Counted from the first letter of the stretch, positions 44,115 through 52,817 are shown. The stretch is 64,000 nucleotides of DNA from Candidatus Avelusimicrobium cornigerorum (GCA_002309715.1 DBXW01000007.1:16707-80706), one strand, 5' to 3'. Translations and numbers: made by a program. The notes: a model not told the origin generated them from the sequence alone.

Positions 44115-45752
44115 TTATTTACTGTTCTTATACCAAATCTTATCAAAGTCTTCCTGCTTGGCATTACGATGAGTCTTTTGGTAATCTTTCCAAGCATCGT
44201 CATAATTCCAGTTATTACGGCTATAATTGTTGTTATTACGACCCGCATACCAGTTGAAGTCGTTTTCTCTGCCTCTAGTGGCTTCCCTGGCGGCTTGTAC
44301 CGATACGCCATTATAGGTTAAATTATTATAAACAGAAGGATTATTTTTCCTTAAGTTGTCCAAGTAATTGTTCTTTTCGCGCCGATCCTGGCGGGCCGCT
44401 TTCCTGTCAGAAACCGACTTCGTTTCCGTACTGCCGGAGTTGTCGTCAAAAGCAGAACTCAAATCAACAGAAGATTCATTGCCTTCTATAAAACTGTCCT
44501 TAAATTGCCGTTCTCTTTCCGCTTCTGCGGCGGCTCTTTTCTGCCTGTCGTTTTCTTGGTTTTGCAAGAAAGTCGCTCCGCCATCTTTAAGAACGTCTTT
44601 GCCGGAACACCCCCCCATCGCACGGAGTTCATCTACCGATTTGCCGCTTATTGCCGCCATGCCGGCCAATTGTTCATCCGTGGCTTTGCTGACATCATCT
44701 ATGTTCCAATATTCATCTACGGCAGCCTTCGCTACATCGTTACCGGCCGAGTTGGCCGCGGCAGCGTCTGCCGCGCCTTCCATTAACATATTGGCACCGT
44801 TACTTAATACTTGCATACCAATATCTATCAGCCCGCTGTAAAGTTGTTCCAACAGGCGGTCTTTTAATGTTTCTTTATCATCATCGTCATTATCGTTGGA
44901 ATTGTCTTTCGCGTCATTAACGGCGTCGTTTAAGTCGCTGGGGTTAAAGTCCGACGAAGACGAAGGAGCGTTGGTATCCAAATCCAACCCGCTGGCTTGG
45001 CTTAAGTCCACCCCGTTATCGGTAAACGCTTCGCCGCCGGTAATGGTACCGCCCATCAACGCTTTTTTGGCGTTGGCCAATTTGCCTTCTTTTAACCCGG
45101 CCGCCGCACGGCTGCCGCGGGCAAATTGATACAGGGCTTTGCGCGCATCCTTGTTTTTCAGTTGCGTGACAGGGGTTTCCTTCCCTTTATTTTGACTCTT
45201 GTACGGCGAGAAATCCCCACGCGGCGCACCCCAACTGCCCCCTACACCGCTACCGCTGGCGTGGCCCATGCTGGCAGAGTCTAACCGACCAACTTGCGTT
45301 GCCCCGCCACCACCGCCACGGCTACCACGGTATCCGCCGTAACTGCGCCCGGAAGAACCGGAATAGGAAGAATCACTATAAGAAGATTCGGAAGAATAAT
45401 CTTGCGATTCTTCCGACGCATATTCTTCGCCCGCTTGCGCGGCATCTTCCGCTTGGCGTTCTTCCTTTTCTTCCGCAGTATATAAGGCGGTGGAGCCGTT
45501 ATTTTGCATATCCGGATATTTAGAGGCTAAAAGATATTGCTCGGCCTCGTCGCTTACGAAAGGCATTTGAGCCAAATCATAACCGCGGGCGTTAAAGGCA
45601 TCAAAAGACTCATCATCCGCATCCCCCATAAAAGAGGCTAGCGAAATGAGCGCGATAATACAAACTACCACAATAGCACCTAACGTATAGGCTTGCTTGC
45701 GGTTCATTTTGTTTATCTTCTCAAACACGTTTCCCGGTTTTAGTTTAAACAT
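44115..45752 (-). CDS. Membrane-anchored Ser/Gly/Asn-rich protein
   Basis: A 545-residue protein with one N-terminal membrane segment (about 22-41). Next come an acidic region, a Ser/Tyr/Gly-rich stretch (about 110-150, SSYSDSSYSGSSGRSYGGY-type), a helical part with GGTITGGEAF (234-243), an Asp/Asn run (near 285-292) and a C-terminal half rich in Asn, Arg and Tyr. The ITGG region is positioned like the SGGM block of the two downstream paralogues, so distant homology is possible. I chose the ATG at 45752 (MFKLKPGNVF), with AAGGGGA upstream, over an upstream start that would run into the promoter. It is the first gene of the unit transcribed from 45848-45876. Confidence 0.78.
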   Translation of the reverse strand: MFKLKPGNVFEKINKMNRKQAYTLGAIVVVCIIALISLASFMGDADDESFDAFNARGYDLAQMPFVSDEAEQYLLASKYPDMQNNGSTALYTAEEKEERQAEDAAQAGEEYASEESQDYSSESSYSDSSYSGSSGRSYGGYRGSRGGGGGATQVGRLDSASMGHASGSGVGGSWGAPRGDFSPYKSQNKGKETPVTQLKNKDARKALYQFARGSRAAAGLKEGKLANAKKALMGGTITGGEAFTDNGVDLSQASGLDLDTNAPSSSSDFNPSDLNDAVNDAKDNSNDNDDDDKETLKDRLLEQLYSGLIDIGMQVLSNGANMLMEGAADAAAANSAGNDVAKAAVDEYWNIDDVSKATDEQLAGMAAISGKSVDELRAMGGCSGKDVLKDGGATFLQNQENDRQKRAAAEAERERQFKDSFIEGNESSVDLSSAFDDNSGSTETKSVSDRKAARQDRREKNNYLDNLRKNNPSVYNNLTYNGVSVQAAREATRGRENDFNWYAGRNNNNYSRNNWNYDDAWKDYQKTHRNAKQEDFDKIWYKNSK

Positions 45753-45847
45753 AATGTTTCCCCTTACACAAATAATAAAAATTACTCTTGTTGACCTATC
45801 CCCTCCGGGACACTCAAACAAAGAGTTACACAGACTACTTCTACATA

Positions 45848-45876
45848 AGTATAGGTAAAAAAACCTATTTTGTCAA
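45848..45876 (-). promoter_or_regulatory. Promoter of the four-gene large membrane protein unit
   Basis: On the minus strand TTGACA (45871-45876), 17-nt spacer and TATACT (45848-45853), about 95 nt before the ATG at 45752. The first 12 nt match the promoter at 20020-20047. Confidence 0.8.
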
Positions 45877-45909
45877 GGCCTAATTTTGTAAAACATTTTA
45901 CCAAATAGG

Positions 45910-46455
45910 CTACTTGCCTTCGGGGCGTTGGTACGGCACCACGCGCTCGTTTTTACCTACGTATTTAATAACCGATACTTCCCCCCCCGTCTCGCATAAA
46001 AAGGCATAGCCCTTTAAGCACTTTGCATCGCGGTAGCAGACTTCGTCTTTATTGTAATTGCACAAAAAACGAATCCGCGGCGGCCGCGTATGCGCCGTAA
46101 GCGTAATGCGTGTCCACGTACCGGAGCGGGCAATATCCATTTTTAGTTTGCTGACACTTAAAAATTTGCGCATACCGGGGTTATTAAGCCCCAGGTAACT
46201 TTCCAATTTTTCTTGAATATCTTTCTCCAAATAACGCCTATCCCACGTGTTTTGGTAGTAGTCCGTTTCGTGCGACTGCAGTTGGAAACGGCGCGCCGCA
46301 TAGTAGCCCGCAATCTCCATTTTTTGGCTGAGCACCAAAAGCCCGAAAATTTTAATGACAAATAATATAAAGATGACAAAGAACGGGAACAGCAACACTA
46401 CCTCTGTAGTGGCTTGTCCGCGGCGCGACGAAAGAAAAGAAAAACGCTTTATCAT
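45910..46455 (-). CDS. tadE: TadE-like pseudopilin (second copy)
   Basis: A 181-residue protein with a TadE-type start: basic leader, then RRGQATTEVVLLFPFFV, which has a Gly-Gln processing site and Glu at +5, leading into one hydrophobic helix. The C-terminal periplasmic part has four Cys (LCNY, VCYRDAKC, FLCETG). TadE/TadF pseudopilins are processed by a TadV prepilin peptidase and take part in Flp pilus assembly. The start directly abuts the stop of the TadG-like gene. It is the last gene before the promoter of the unknown membrane protein unit. Confidence 0.85.
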   Translation of the reverse strand: MIKRFSFLSSRRGQATTEVVLLFPFFVIFILFVIKIFGLLVLSQKMEIAGYYAARRFQLQSHETDYYQNTWDRRYLEKDIQEKLESYLGLNNPGMRKFLSVSKLKMDIARSGTWTRITLTAHTRPPRIRFLCNYNKDEVCYRDAKCLKGYAFLCETGGEVSVIKYVGKNERVVPYQRPEGK

Positions 46456-47580
46456 CTATGGCTCCAAGGTAATGCTGTATTTAGGCACCGGATTAGGCCA
46501 CACGCAGTTATTACCGTTGCGCGGACAAGAAAGCACCACCCGGTTACGTACGTACGGCTTATACTTTTGTTCCAAATTGATATTAAAATGGTTGCGCGGT
46601 AACTTAAAGGTTTGTTTAAGCAGTATCCCGTGCGCAAGCGATTTTAATTTACTGCGGCTGCCGCCGTCTAAATACGCAAATTGAAACAACTTTTCTTTTA
46701 AGGTCTTTTCGGCTTCAAAGTCCAAATCTTTCGTTCCAGTATTGTAGTCCCCTCTCGCACTCGCTTCCGACATATAAAAGCGGATCTTATTTAATTCAAA
46801 CGGCTTGGTTTTTAAATTCAAAAATTGACGAATTTGCGACGCACTTTGCCGCGCGCAATCATCGCGCTTGCAATCGTTTACGTTTAAATAGTACGCTTCG
46901 CGAAACATAACGGCATTTTTGCTTACTTCTTTAAATACGTAATCCTGCGATTTGTAAATGGAACCTACGCGCAGATACGTTTCCAAATAGCCCACAATAG
47001 CGGCTTGCCCTTCAGTATCTTGCCCGTTCACCATAAAATACACGTCGCTGGTGAGTTTTTTACTCATCACCGGCAAGAAATCATCCCCCGGCTGAGAAGG
47101 AGTTTCCTTCTGCCACGCGGCACGCGTGGCGCCGTCGTCCAAATATTCCTTATCATAGTATTTCACATCCCAATCGTCCTGCTCCGGTTTTGGGGGTTTG
47201 TTTATCCCGCTGTCATGATCCGGCCCAATGCTCGGGAAAGCACCGCCTTTATAAAATAGGTCAAATATCGTCAAGTTATCCGGGATATCGGAACCTTGTT
47301 TTTTCCTTAACGGTTGGCCGTTATTATACCCGAGCATTACACGATATGGGAGCGGACCGTTAAGCATCGCCATAGCGTTTAAATACGTGCTGGCAGAGGA
47401 CATTTGCGAATAGGCGGCGTTGTCCAAGGCAAATTGGTGACGCACTTTGGCCATAGATACTTTGGCCGTTTCAAACAGCAGATAAATTACCAATATGAAA
47501 ATAGGCGCCAACAAAACCGAAGGCAACAGAATCTGTGCCTTTCGTTCTTTTAATTTGCGCCCGATAGAATAATTTATCAT
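46456..47580 (-). CDS. TadG-like pilus assembly protein
   Basis: A 374-residue protein with a basic start (INYSIGRKLKERKAQILLP) and one membrane helix (about 17-37), then a large periplasmic domain that begins with a helix rich in Ala/Ser/Gln (QFALDNAAYSQMSSASTYLNAM), as in TadG/TadE-like proteins where this part resembles a pilin helix. The processing-site Glu is missing. The C-terminal region has four Cys (NDCKRDDC, LSCPRNGNNC). It lies between the third Flp pilin (4 nt) and TadE (adjacent). The family call is by context and N-terminal shape. Confidence 0.65.
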   Translation of the reverse strand: MINYSIGRKLKERKAQILLPSVLLAPIFILVIYLLFETAKVSMAKVRHQFALDNAAYSQMSSASTYLNAMAMLNGPLPYRVMLGYNNGQPLRKKQGSDIPDNLTIFDLFYKGGAFPSIGPDHDSGINKPPKPEQDDWDVKYYDKEYLDDGATRAAWQKETPSQPGDDFLPVMSKKLTSDVYFMVNGQDTEGQAAIVGYLETYLRVGSIYKSQDYVFKEVSKNAVMFREAYYLNVNDCKRDDCARQSASQIRQFLNLKTKPFELNKIRFYMSEASARGDYNTGTKDLDFEAEKTLKEKLFQFAYLDGGSRSKLKSLAHGILLKQTFKLPRNHFNINLEQKYKPYVRNRVVLSCPRNGNNCVWPNPVPKYSITLEP

Positions 47581-47584
47581 ACGA

Positions 47585-47764
47585 TTATGTGGTCAATAAT
47601 TGCCCGATAAATGTGAATAAATAACGCACGATATGCTTGTGAAATGCCGTCAAAAATGCCGACAACACCACCACGATCGTGGCTAACATCAGCACGTATT
47701 CAATGGTGGCTTGCCCTTTTTGACGACACAACAATTGCTTTAAATGCGCTTTTAACCGCCGCAA
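47585..47764 (-). CDS. flp: Flp-type pilin, 59 residues, TTG start
   Basis: A small gene starting with TTG at 47764, 2 nt after the stop of the NarL-type regulator. A GAGGAG ribosome site lies 5 nt before the TTG, inside the last codons of that regulator. The product has a basic leader of about 16 residues (LRRLKAHLKQLLCRQK), then GQATIEYVLMLATIVVVLSA, with Gly-Gln and Glu at +5 as in Flp pilins, and a short hydrophobic/basic tail. Its core matches the pilin at 62307-62528 closely (IEYVLML). It is co-transcribed with the TadG-like and TadE genes. It is easy to miss because of size and start codon. Confidence 0.85.
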   Translation of the reverse strand: MRRLKAHLKQLLCRQKGQATIEYVLMLATIVVVLSAFLTAFHKHIVRYLFTFIGQLLTT

Positions 47765-47766
47765 GG

Positions 47767-48456
47767 TTACTCCTCGTCGTCTTCTTCCGGAACGACTGTC
47801 CCTTCCGAAGATATCAGCCCTTTCTCAATCGCTTTGACGACCGCTTCGGTACGGCTGCTGACACCTAATTTATGGAAGGCACTGTTTAAGTGATTTTTAA
47901 TCGTTTTGACGCTGCAATCTAATTCTTTGGCAAGTTCTTTATTGCTGAGCCCTTTGCCCAAATAATCCAATACCTTAATTTCGGTTTTTGTCAAAGTAGA
48001 TTGCGTAGGCAAGTTGCCATCCCCCATCTTGCGCAGACCGTGTAACAATTTGCCCATTAACTGTTGGGGAATCATCAACCCTTCACTGGTAAATGTTTTA
48101 ATGGAATTAACCAACTCGGCCGCCGGCAACATTTTAGATAAATAGCCGTTAGCACCCGCTTGGATAGCGTCTAGCACGTGTGCTTCGTCTTCAAAACTAG
48201 ACAACATCAGCACGTTCACCTCGGGGCACGCCGCGCGGATTTGGCGTGTAGCGTTAATGCCGTCCATTTTGGGTAAACGGATATCCATCAACACCACGTC
48301 GGGTTTGAGTTTTTTGGCTTTGGCCACGGCTTCCAATCCGTCAGCCGCTTCCCCGACTACGTCCAACCACTTTTCACCGGATAGAACGTCTTTTATCCCT
48401 TCACGAAAAAGCGTTTGGTCATCTGCAATCAGTACGGTTATTTTTTTCTTTGGCAT
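47767..48456 (-). CDS. NarL/FixJ-type response regulator
   Basis: A 229-residue two-domain regulator. The receiver has the acidic pair at 12-13, the phosphoacceptor Asp58 (VVLMDIRLP) and Lys near 107. The C-terminal LuxR-type helix-turn-helix (about 150-210) contains LTKTEIKVLDYLGKGLSNKELAKEL-like family sequence with VKTIKNHL for the recognition helix. The Glu/Asp-rich tail is unusual. It should activate or repress transcription when phosphorylated, probably of the Tad or neighbouring genes. It comes 26 nt after the receiver-kinase gene and leads straight into the pilin gene. Confidence 0.93.
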   Translation of the reverse strand: MPKKKITVLIADDQTLFREGIKDVLSGEKWLDVVGEAADGLEAVAKAKKLKPDVVLMDIRLPKMDGINATRQIRAACPEVNVLMLSSFEDEAHVLDAIQAGANGYLSKMLPAAELVNSIKTFTSEGLMIPQQLMGKLLHGLRKMGDGNLPTQSTLTKTEIKVLDYLGKGLSNKELAKELDCSVKTIKNHLNSAFHKLGVSSRTEAVVKAIEKGLISSEGTVVPEEDDEE

Positions 48457-48482
48457 TTTGAACTCCCTTTATTTTTAAATTT

Positions 48483-49604
48483 TTACGCGTTGGCAATCGG
48501 CAACGTAAAATTAAACGACGCCCCTTTGCCCAAGCCTTCACTATGTGCCCAAATACGTCCGCCGTGGTTGGTAACAATGTCTTTGGCAATAGATAGCCCC
48601 AAGCCCAACCGGCCGACACGATCCTTCGCGCCGACTTGAGTAAAACTCGTAAACAAATGCGGCGCCTGTTCCGGATCTATACCGTCCCCGGAATCTGTTA
48701 CCGACACTTTAGCATTTTTTTCATCTATTTTGCTAACAACAATTTCTATTTCGCCACCGTCTGGGGTGTGACGCACGGCATTTTCCAGCAAGTTAGAGAT
48801 CACTTGACGGATGCGTTTTTCGTCGGCAACCACCGGAACTGCTCCGCAACTTTCAAACGTAACTTGAATATTGCGTTTAGAGGCTTTGGCTTTAAAAATT
48901 TCAGCCGTTTTCTTTAAACTTTCCGTAAGTTCAAATGGGGTTTTTTCAATACGGAGTTTCCCTTTTTCAATAGCGGCCCAATCTACTAAGTCCTTAATCA
49001 AATGCTCAATTTGGCTGATGGACTCTTCCATAAACATCATTTTCTTCTGCTGGTCTTCGTCGGGATTTATTTTTTTGCGCAACATATCAAAACTCATTTT
49101 AAGCGTCATGAGCGAGTTAGATAAATCGTGCGACACAATGGAGAAGAATTTGGATTTCATATTGTTTAACCGGTCCAAATCCTCGTTGCGGGTTTTTAAC
49201 TGCGCGAGTAATTCGCGGTTGCTTTCTTCCAAGAAATACTTGTCTAACGCGCGGTTAATAGTCCGTTTTAAATAATCAAAATCTACCGGCTTAATCAAAA
49301 AATCGTAAACCGATTCCTGCATCGCTTCCATAATAGCATTAAGCGAAGCATACGCCGTAATCATAATAATTTGCGTTTCCTTATTAAACCCACGTATTTT
49401 GCGAATGAGTTCCATGCCATTTTCATCCGGTAGGTTATAATCCATCAAAATGACATTAAAAAATTCCCCGGCGCACAAGTCCAAACATTCTGCCGCCGTG
49501 GATGCTTGATAGACTTTATATCCGTCCATCTCCAACAAATCCACCAACGTTTCCCGCAAGTTATTATCATCATCTACTACTAAGATTTTAACGGATTTCT
49601 CCAT
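48483..49604 (-). CDS. Receiver-histidine kinase hybrid (cytoplasmic)
   Basis: A 373-residue protein with an N-terminal receiver domain (acidic residues 11-13, Asp55 in ILMDYNLPD, Lys105 in LIKPVD), a helical linker, a HisKA dimerisation domain with His159 (SIVSHDLSNSL) and a HATPase_c domain (NLLENAVRHTPDGG, DSGDGID, GLGLSIA). There is no membrane segment, so it should take signal through its receiver, probably from the sensor kinase encoded just upstream, and pass it on. The gene overlaps that kinase by 17 nt, a sign of tight coupling. Confidence 0.93.
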   Translation of the reverse strand: MEKSVKILVVDDDNNLRETLVDLLEMDGYKVYQASTAAECLDLCAGEFFNVILMDYNLPDENGMELIRKIRGFNKETQIIMITAYASLNAIMEAMQESVYDFLIKPVDFDYLKRTINRALDKYFLEESNRELLAQLKTRNEDLDRLNNMKSKFFSIVSHDLSNSLMTLKMSFDMLRKKINPDEDQQKKMMFMEESISQIEHLIKDLVDWAAIEKGKLRIEKTPFELTESLKKTAEIFKAKASKRNIQVTFESCGAVPVVADEKRIRQVISNLLENAVRHTPDGGEIEIVVSKIDEKNAKVSVTDSGDGIDPEQAPHLFTSFTQVGAKDRVGRLGLGLSIAKDIVTNHGGRIWAHSEGLGKGASFNFTLPIANA

Positions 49605-51480
49605 AGCATGTATCTCCCGGGTTATGATATATTTTTAAATAAATCTGGAAACAAGAACCTTCCCCTTCTTTACTCTTAATAAACATTTTGCCGTGGTGGC
49701 GCGCCACCGCTTTGCCCACGACCGCCAAACCTAACCCTGTGCCGCGGGCTTTGGTGGTAAAAAACGGCGAAAAAATCTTCTGTCGGATATCCGGCGGAAT
49801 TCCGGGGCCCGTATCGGTAATGTAAATGCATACCATTCTGCGCCCCGAACGCGTGCCTACCATAAGCGCACCCTGATTTTGCATAGCCTCTACGGCATTG
49901 GCAATAATGTTACGGATGGCCTGTTTCATTTCTTCCGTATCAATTTTAACATTTGCGTTAGAAGCGTCTAACCGTTCGGAAAGTTTAATTCCGGGCGGGA
50001 ACGGATAAGAGGCCAACACGTCGTGGACATAACTGTTGATTTCTATTTTATTTAAAATCAAATCGCGCGAACGCACGTACCCCAACACCTCGCTGATAAT
50101 GCTATTGGCTTGCTTAATTTCCGCCTCAATAATACTAATTTGTTTTTCTATTTTTCCATCGGGATTTTTGAGCAGCATCTTGATCAACCGCGTCGCATTG
50201 CTGATAACCGCTAACGGGTTGCGGATTTCGTGACTGATAATAGATGCCATTTGCCCCATTGTAGCCAAACGTTCGTTTTTAACAAGTTGATCTGTAACCG
50301 CTTTGAGTTCACGGGTTCGTTCTTCCACGCGTTGTTCCAAATCTTGATTGGTAGAAGATAGCATCTTCTGGGCGGACAATAAATCGGCACGGCGCGTATG
50401 CAAACTTTCTGACATTTCCACAAACACTTCCGCCAAATCGCCAATTTCGTTTTTGGGAATATCCACTTCTTCCCGGCTGATAATTTCGTCTCCTTCCCGC
50501 AAGCGCAAGGCTGCTTTACGCAAACGCTCCAGCGGCCGGGTAATCGGAATAATAACCCAATAACTAACTCCCAAAATAAACAAAAGCATAATCAGTGCAA
50601 TACGCAACACCCCACCATACGAACGCACCGTACTTTCTAATACTAATTTGGAAGTAATGTTAGCCGGTTGCCCGACGTACACTTTCCACCCGGGCAAAAA
50701 TAAATTGGAAGAGGCTACTAACCACTTCCGGCCATTTGGCAATTCTACTTCCCCGGTTGAATTTTCCCCCAACTGCTCGCGCATGGCCAAAACATCTTGC
50801 TTTAACGCATCCGACAAGGTCCCCGTCATGCCATCGGGAACCCCATTGTAAGCAACTACTTCTTGGTTGGCATTGACAATAAAGGCTTCCATATCCAACG
50901 GATAGGCTTGTACTAACGCCTTCCCTAAAGGATGTAGATTGATTTGCGCTACTAAAATTCCGGCCACCTGTTTATCGCTTAAACTTTCATACACCGGAAA
51001 CGCCATCAACGCCACCCACCCCTTTGCTTGTGTAAAAGCAACGGTTCCCCAATAATTTTCTTTTTGAAGAACGCATTTCCTTATCATATCCGCCAATTGG
51101 GCTTTATATTCTATGGTAGGGGTTTCTCCCGACGATAAAAGCAGTTGCCCCTTTTTATTTAAAAGGGCTAAATAAGAAATAGACGGATTTTTAGATTGAA
51201 GATAATTTAAATCTATTTGGTTAAGAAAAGCATGACCGCCAAACTCGGTATGTAAATCAATAAAGACAGAAAAAAACTCCGAAATATGCGTAACGTACGA
51301 ATTAACAATGGCCGATAAACGGCTGGCAACAACTTGTTGTTTTTGGAAAATTTCGTGTTGTAACACGCGGCTGTTTACCTGGGTTAAATGCAGGCCAATA
51401 AAAACAAGCGGCACAAGCGAAATTAAACTTAGTGCCAAAACTGCGTTAAAAAACAATCCGCGAAATCTTTTCTTTACCAT
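49588..51480 (-). CDS. Membrane sensor histidine kinase
   Basis: A 630-residue kinase. It has two membrane segments (about 10-31 and 291-313) flanking a periplasmic region of about 260 residues that looks like a double Cache sensor. A HAMP domain (about 311-365), a coiled-coil stalk, HisKA with His417 (SIISHEIRNPLAVI) and HATPase_c with NIIANAVEAMQNQG, DTGPGIPPDI and GTGLGLAVVGKAVA follow. The ligand is unknown. It stands at the head of a kinase - receiver-kinase - NarL regulator series, the likely input of the Tad-linked phosphorelay. The terminator at 51509-51545 separates it from the upstream gene. Confidence 0.94.
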   Translation of the reverse strand: MVKKRFRGLFFNAVLALSLISLVPLVFIGLHLTQVNSRVLQHEIFQKQQVVASRLSAIVNSYVTHISEFFSVFIDLHTEFGGHAFLNQIDLNYLQSKNPSISYLALLNKKGQLLLSSGETPTIEYKAQLADMIRKCVLQKENYWGTVAFTQAKGWVALMAFPVYESLSDKQVAGILVAQINLHPLGKALVQAYPLDMEAFIVNANQEVVAYNGVPDGMTGTLSDALKQDVLAMREQLGENSTGEVELPNGRKWLVASSNLFLPGWKVYVGQPANITSKLVLESTVRSYGGVLRIALIMLLFILGVSYWVIIPITRPLERLRKAALRLREGDEIISREEVDIPKNEIGDLAEVFVEMSESLHTRRADLLSAQKMLSSTNQDLEQRVEERTRELKAVTDQLVKNERLATMGQMASIISHEIRNPLAVISNATRLIKMLLKNPDGKIEKQISIIEAEIKQANSIISEVLGYVRSRDLILNKIEINSYVHDVLASYPFPPGIKLSERLDASNANVKIDTEEMKQAIRNIIANAVEAMQNQGALMVGTRSGRRMVCIYITDTGPGIPPDIRQKIFSPFFTTKARGTGLGLAVVGKAVARHHGKMFIKSKEGEGSCFQIYLKIYHNPGDTCYGEIR

Positions 51481-51508
51481 TTTTTACTATTCCCGCTACA
51501 CCATTAGG

Positions 51509-51545
51509 GAAAACGGGGACCGGAGAAATAAGGCCCCAGTCCCCG
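51509..51545 (-). terminator. Probable intrinsic terminator after the DsbA-like gene
   Basis: On the minus strand CGGGGAC pairs with GTCCCCG across a partly paired interior, followed by TTTTCCC. It lies about 22 nt past the stop at 51567. Confidence 0.6.
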
Positions 51546-51566
51546 CTTTCGCAATTAAATCTACGG

Positions 51567-52511
51567 TTAGCAACTGCCTGACGGAGCGGCCGGAACACCT
51601 GACGCGGCTGACGGATTAAAAAAACCGAAACCTTCCAATCGCGAAGCGCCGTCTAACCCCATCTGCACTTTGCCTTCCCAAACGACAGAAGGAGAAGCGC
51701 TAATTCCAAATTCTCTGGCATACTTGGCTTCTTCTTTTAAAAGTTCCAAACCTTCGGTATCAAATTTTTTCATAATCTTTTTTACATTGATACCGGCATC
51801 TTCCATGGCCTTATCCCAACGGCTGGAACGGTAATCTTTGTTGCGCAATTCCAAATACTTCCAAAATTTCTCCGGGTAATATTTAGCAATTAACAACTGA
51901 CGTACATTTTCTTCCCATTCGCCGGAACCATGCAAACTGTTAAATCCCTTTTCGGGGGAATAGTCTACAATATAGCGCACGCGAACGGTTTTATCCGCCG
52001 GGAAAGTACCGTCTTTTTTGGCTTTAATGATAAATTCTTCGGCGCGGACACCGTAAGGACATTGTGACATGACAAACAAGTCCATAACGCCTTTTTGCGG
52101 CGCTTTATGATGAAATACGCCTTGGCGGGTTTGACGCGGCAAAATAATAAATTCATCATTTTCTTGCGCATAACCGTATTGAATAGGCTGAGCCATTTTT
52201 TCACGGAACGTTTTTGTTTTCTTTACCAAATAAAGCGGTAAGAAACTGTAATCTAATCCGGCCAATTTAGGATCCGCCGCCGCTTCCTTAACAGACTTTC
52301 GGGTAACCGACGGATTAGCCTCTAAAAATTCGCCAATTCCCATCGTTAATGCCACGTCTTCTTTTCCGGCTTCATACTCATCAGATTCAATAATGATAAT
52401 CTCGGCCTTTGTTTTGGGTTTGGCTTTGGCCGCCGGCTTTTTAGCCGACTCCGCCGCCACAGCACTCCCCGCTAGCAGAAATGCCAATAACACCGCAAAA
52501 ATTTTTTTCAT
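51567..52511 (-). CDS. Exported DsbA-like thioredoxin-fold protein with CPYG site
   Basis: A 314-residue protein with a signal peptide (cleavage after AVA, about residue 19) and a Lys/Ala linker. A thioredoxin-fold part begins near residue 140 with LFVMSQCPYGVRAEE and includes the cis-Pro loop SASPSVVW. The active site is CPYG, with only the first Cys of a CxxC pair. The only other Cys in the whole protein is the last residue, at the end of a flexible Ala/Pro/Ser tail. It may act as a reductase, isomerase or chaperone for Cys-rich exported proteins, of which several are encoded nearby. It may be co-transcribed with the upstream DUF3566-like gene. Confidence 0.8.
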   Translation of the reverse strand: MKKIFAVLLAFLLAGSAVAAESAKKPAAKAKPKTKAEIIIIESDEYEAGKEDVALTMGIGEFLEANPSVTRKSVKEAAADPKLAGLDYSFLPLYLVKKTKTFREKMAQPIQYGYAQENDEFIILPRQTRQGVFHHKAPQKGVMDLFVMSQCPYGVRAEEFIIKAKKDGTFPADKTVRVRYIVDYSPEKGFNSLHGSGEWEENVRQLLIAKYYPEKFWKYLELRNKDYRSSRWDKAMEDAGINVKKIMKKFDTEGLELLKEEAKYAREFGISASPSVVWEGKVQMGLDGASRLEGFGFFNPSAASGVPAAPSGSC

Positions 52512-52532
52512 AGTGCTTATTTCTCCTATATC

Positions 52533-52802
52533 TTATTTGTCTTCCAATTCCACGTGTATCCCACGAATACCTAATGCTTGCAAAGCGTTGTAGATGAACA
52601 AAAAGGCAACCGTTCCCAACAAGAACAAGAGCGTACCTTGAATAGCCCGCATTATTAAACCCATAAAATAGGCGATACCGAAGTTGGCATCCGGGCTAAA
52701 AAACTCAATAAACGCGCCGCACAACATCACTACAAATACGGCGAGCGGAAAAACAGAAAACAACACCGAACTAATATGTACTTTTTTAATTTCTACTTTC
52801 AT
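52533..52802 (-). CDS. Small two-TM membrane protein, DUF3566-like
   Basis: An 89-residue protein with two hydrophobic segments (about 11-31 and 46-70) and a C-terminal amphipathic end (YNALQALGIRGIHVELEDK) that resembles the G-I-x-V/I-x-L-E ending of DUF3566 and related small membrane proteins. The start VEIKKVHISSV also fits that pattern. The function of these proteins is unknown. It lies between the HAMP sensor gene (15 nt) and the DsbA-like gene (21 nt). Confidence 0.65.
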   Translation of the reverse strand: MKVEIKKVHISSVLFSVFPLAVFVVMLCGAFIEFFSPDANFGIAYFMGLIMRAIQGTLLFLLGTVAFLFIYNALQALGIRGIHVELEDK

Positions 52803-52817
52803 ACTTTTCTCCTCAAA

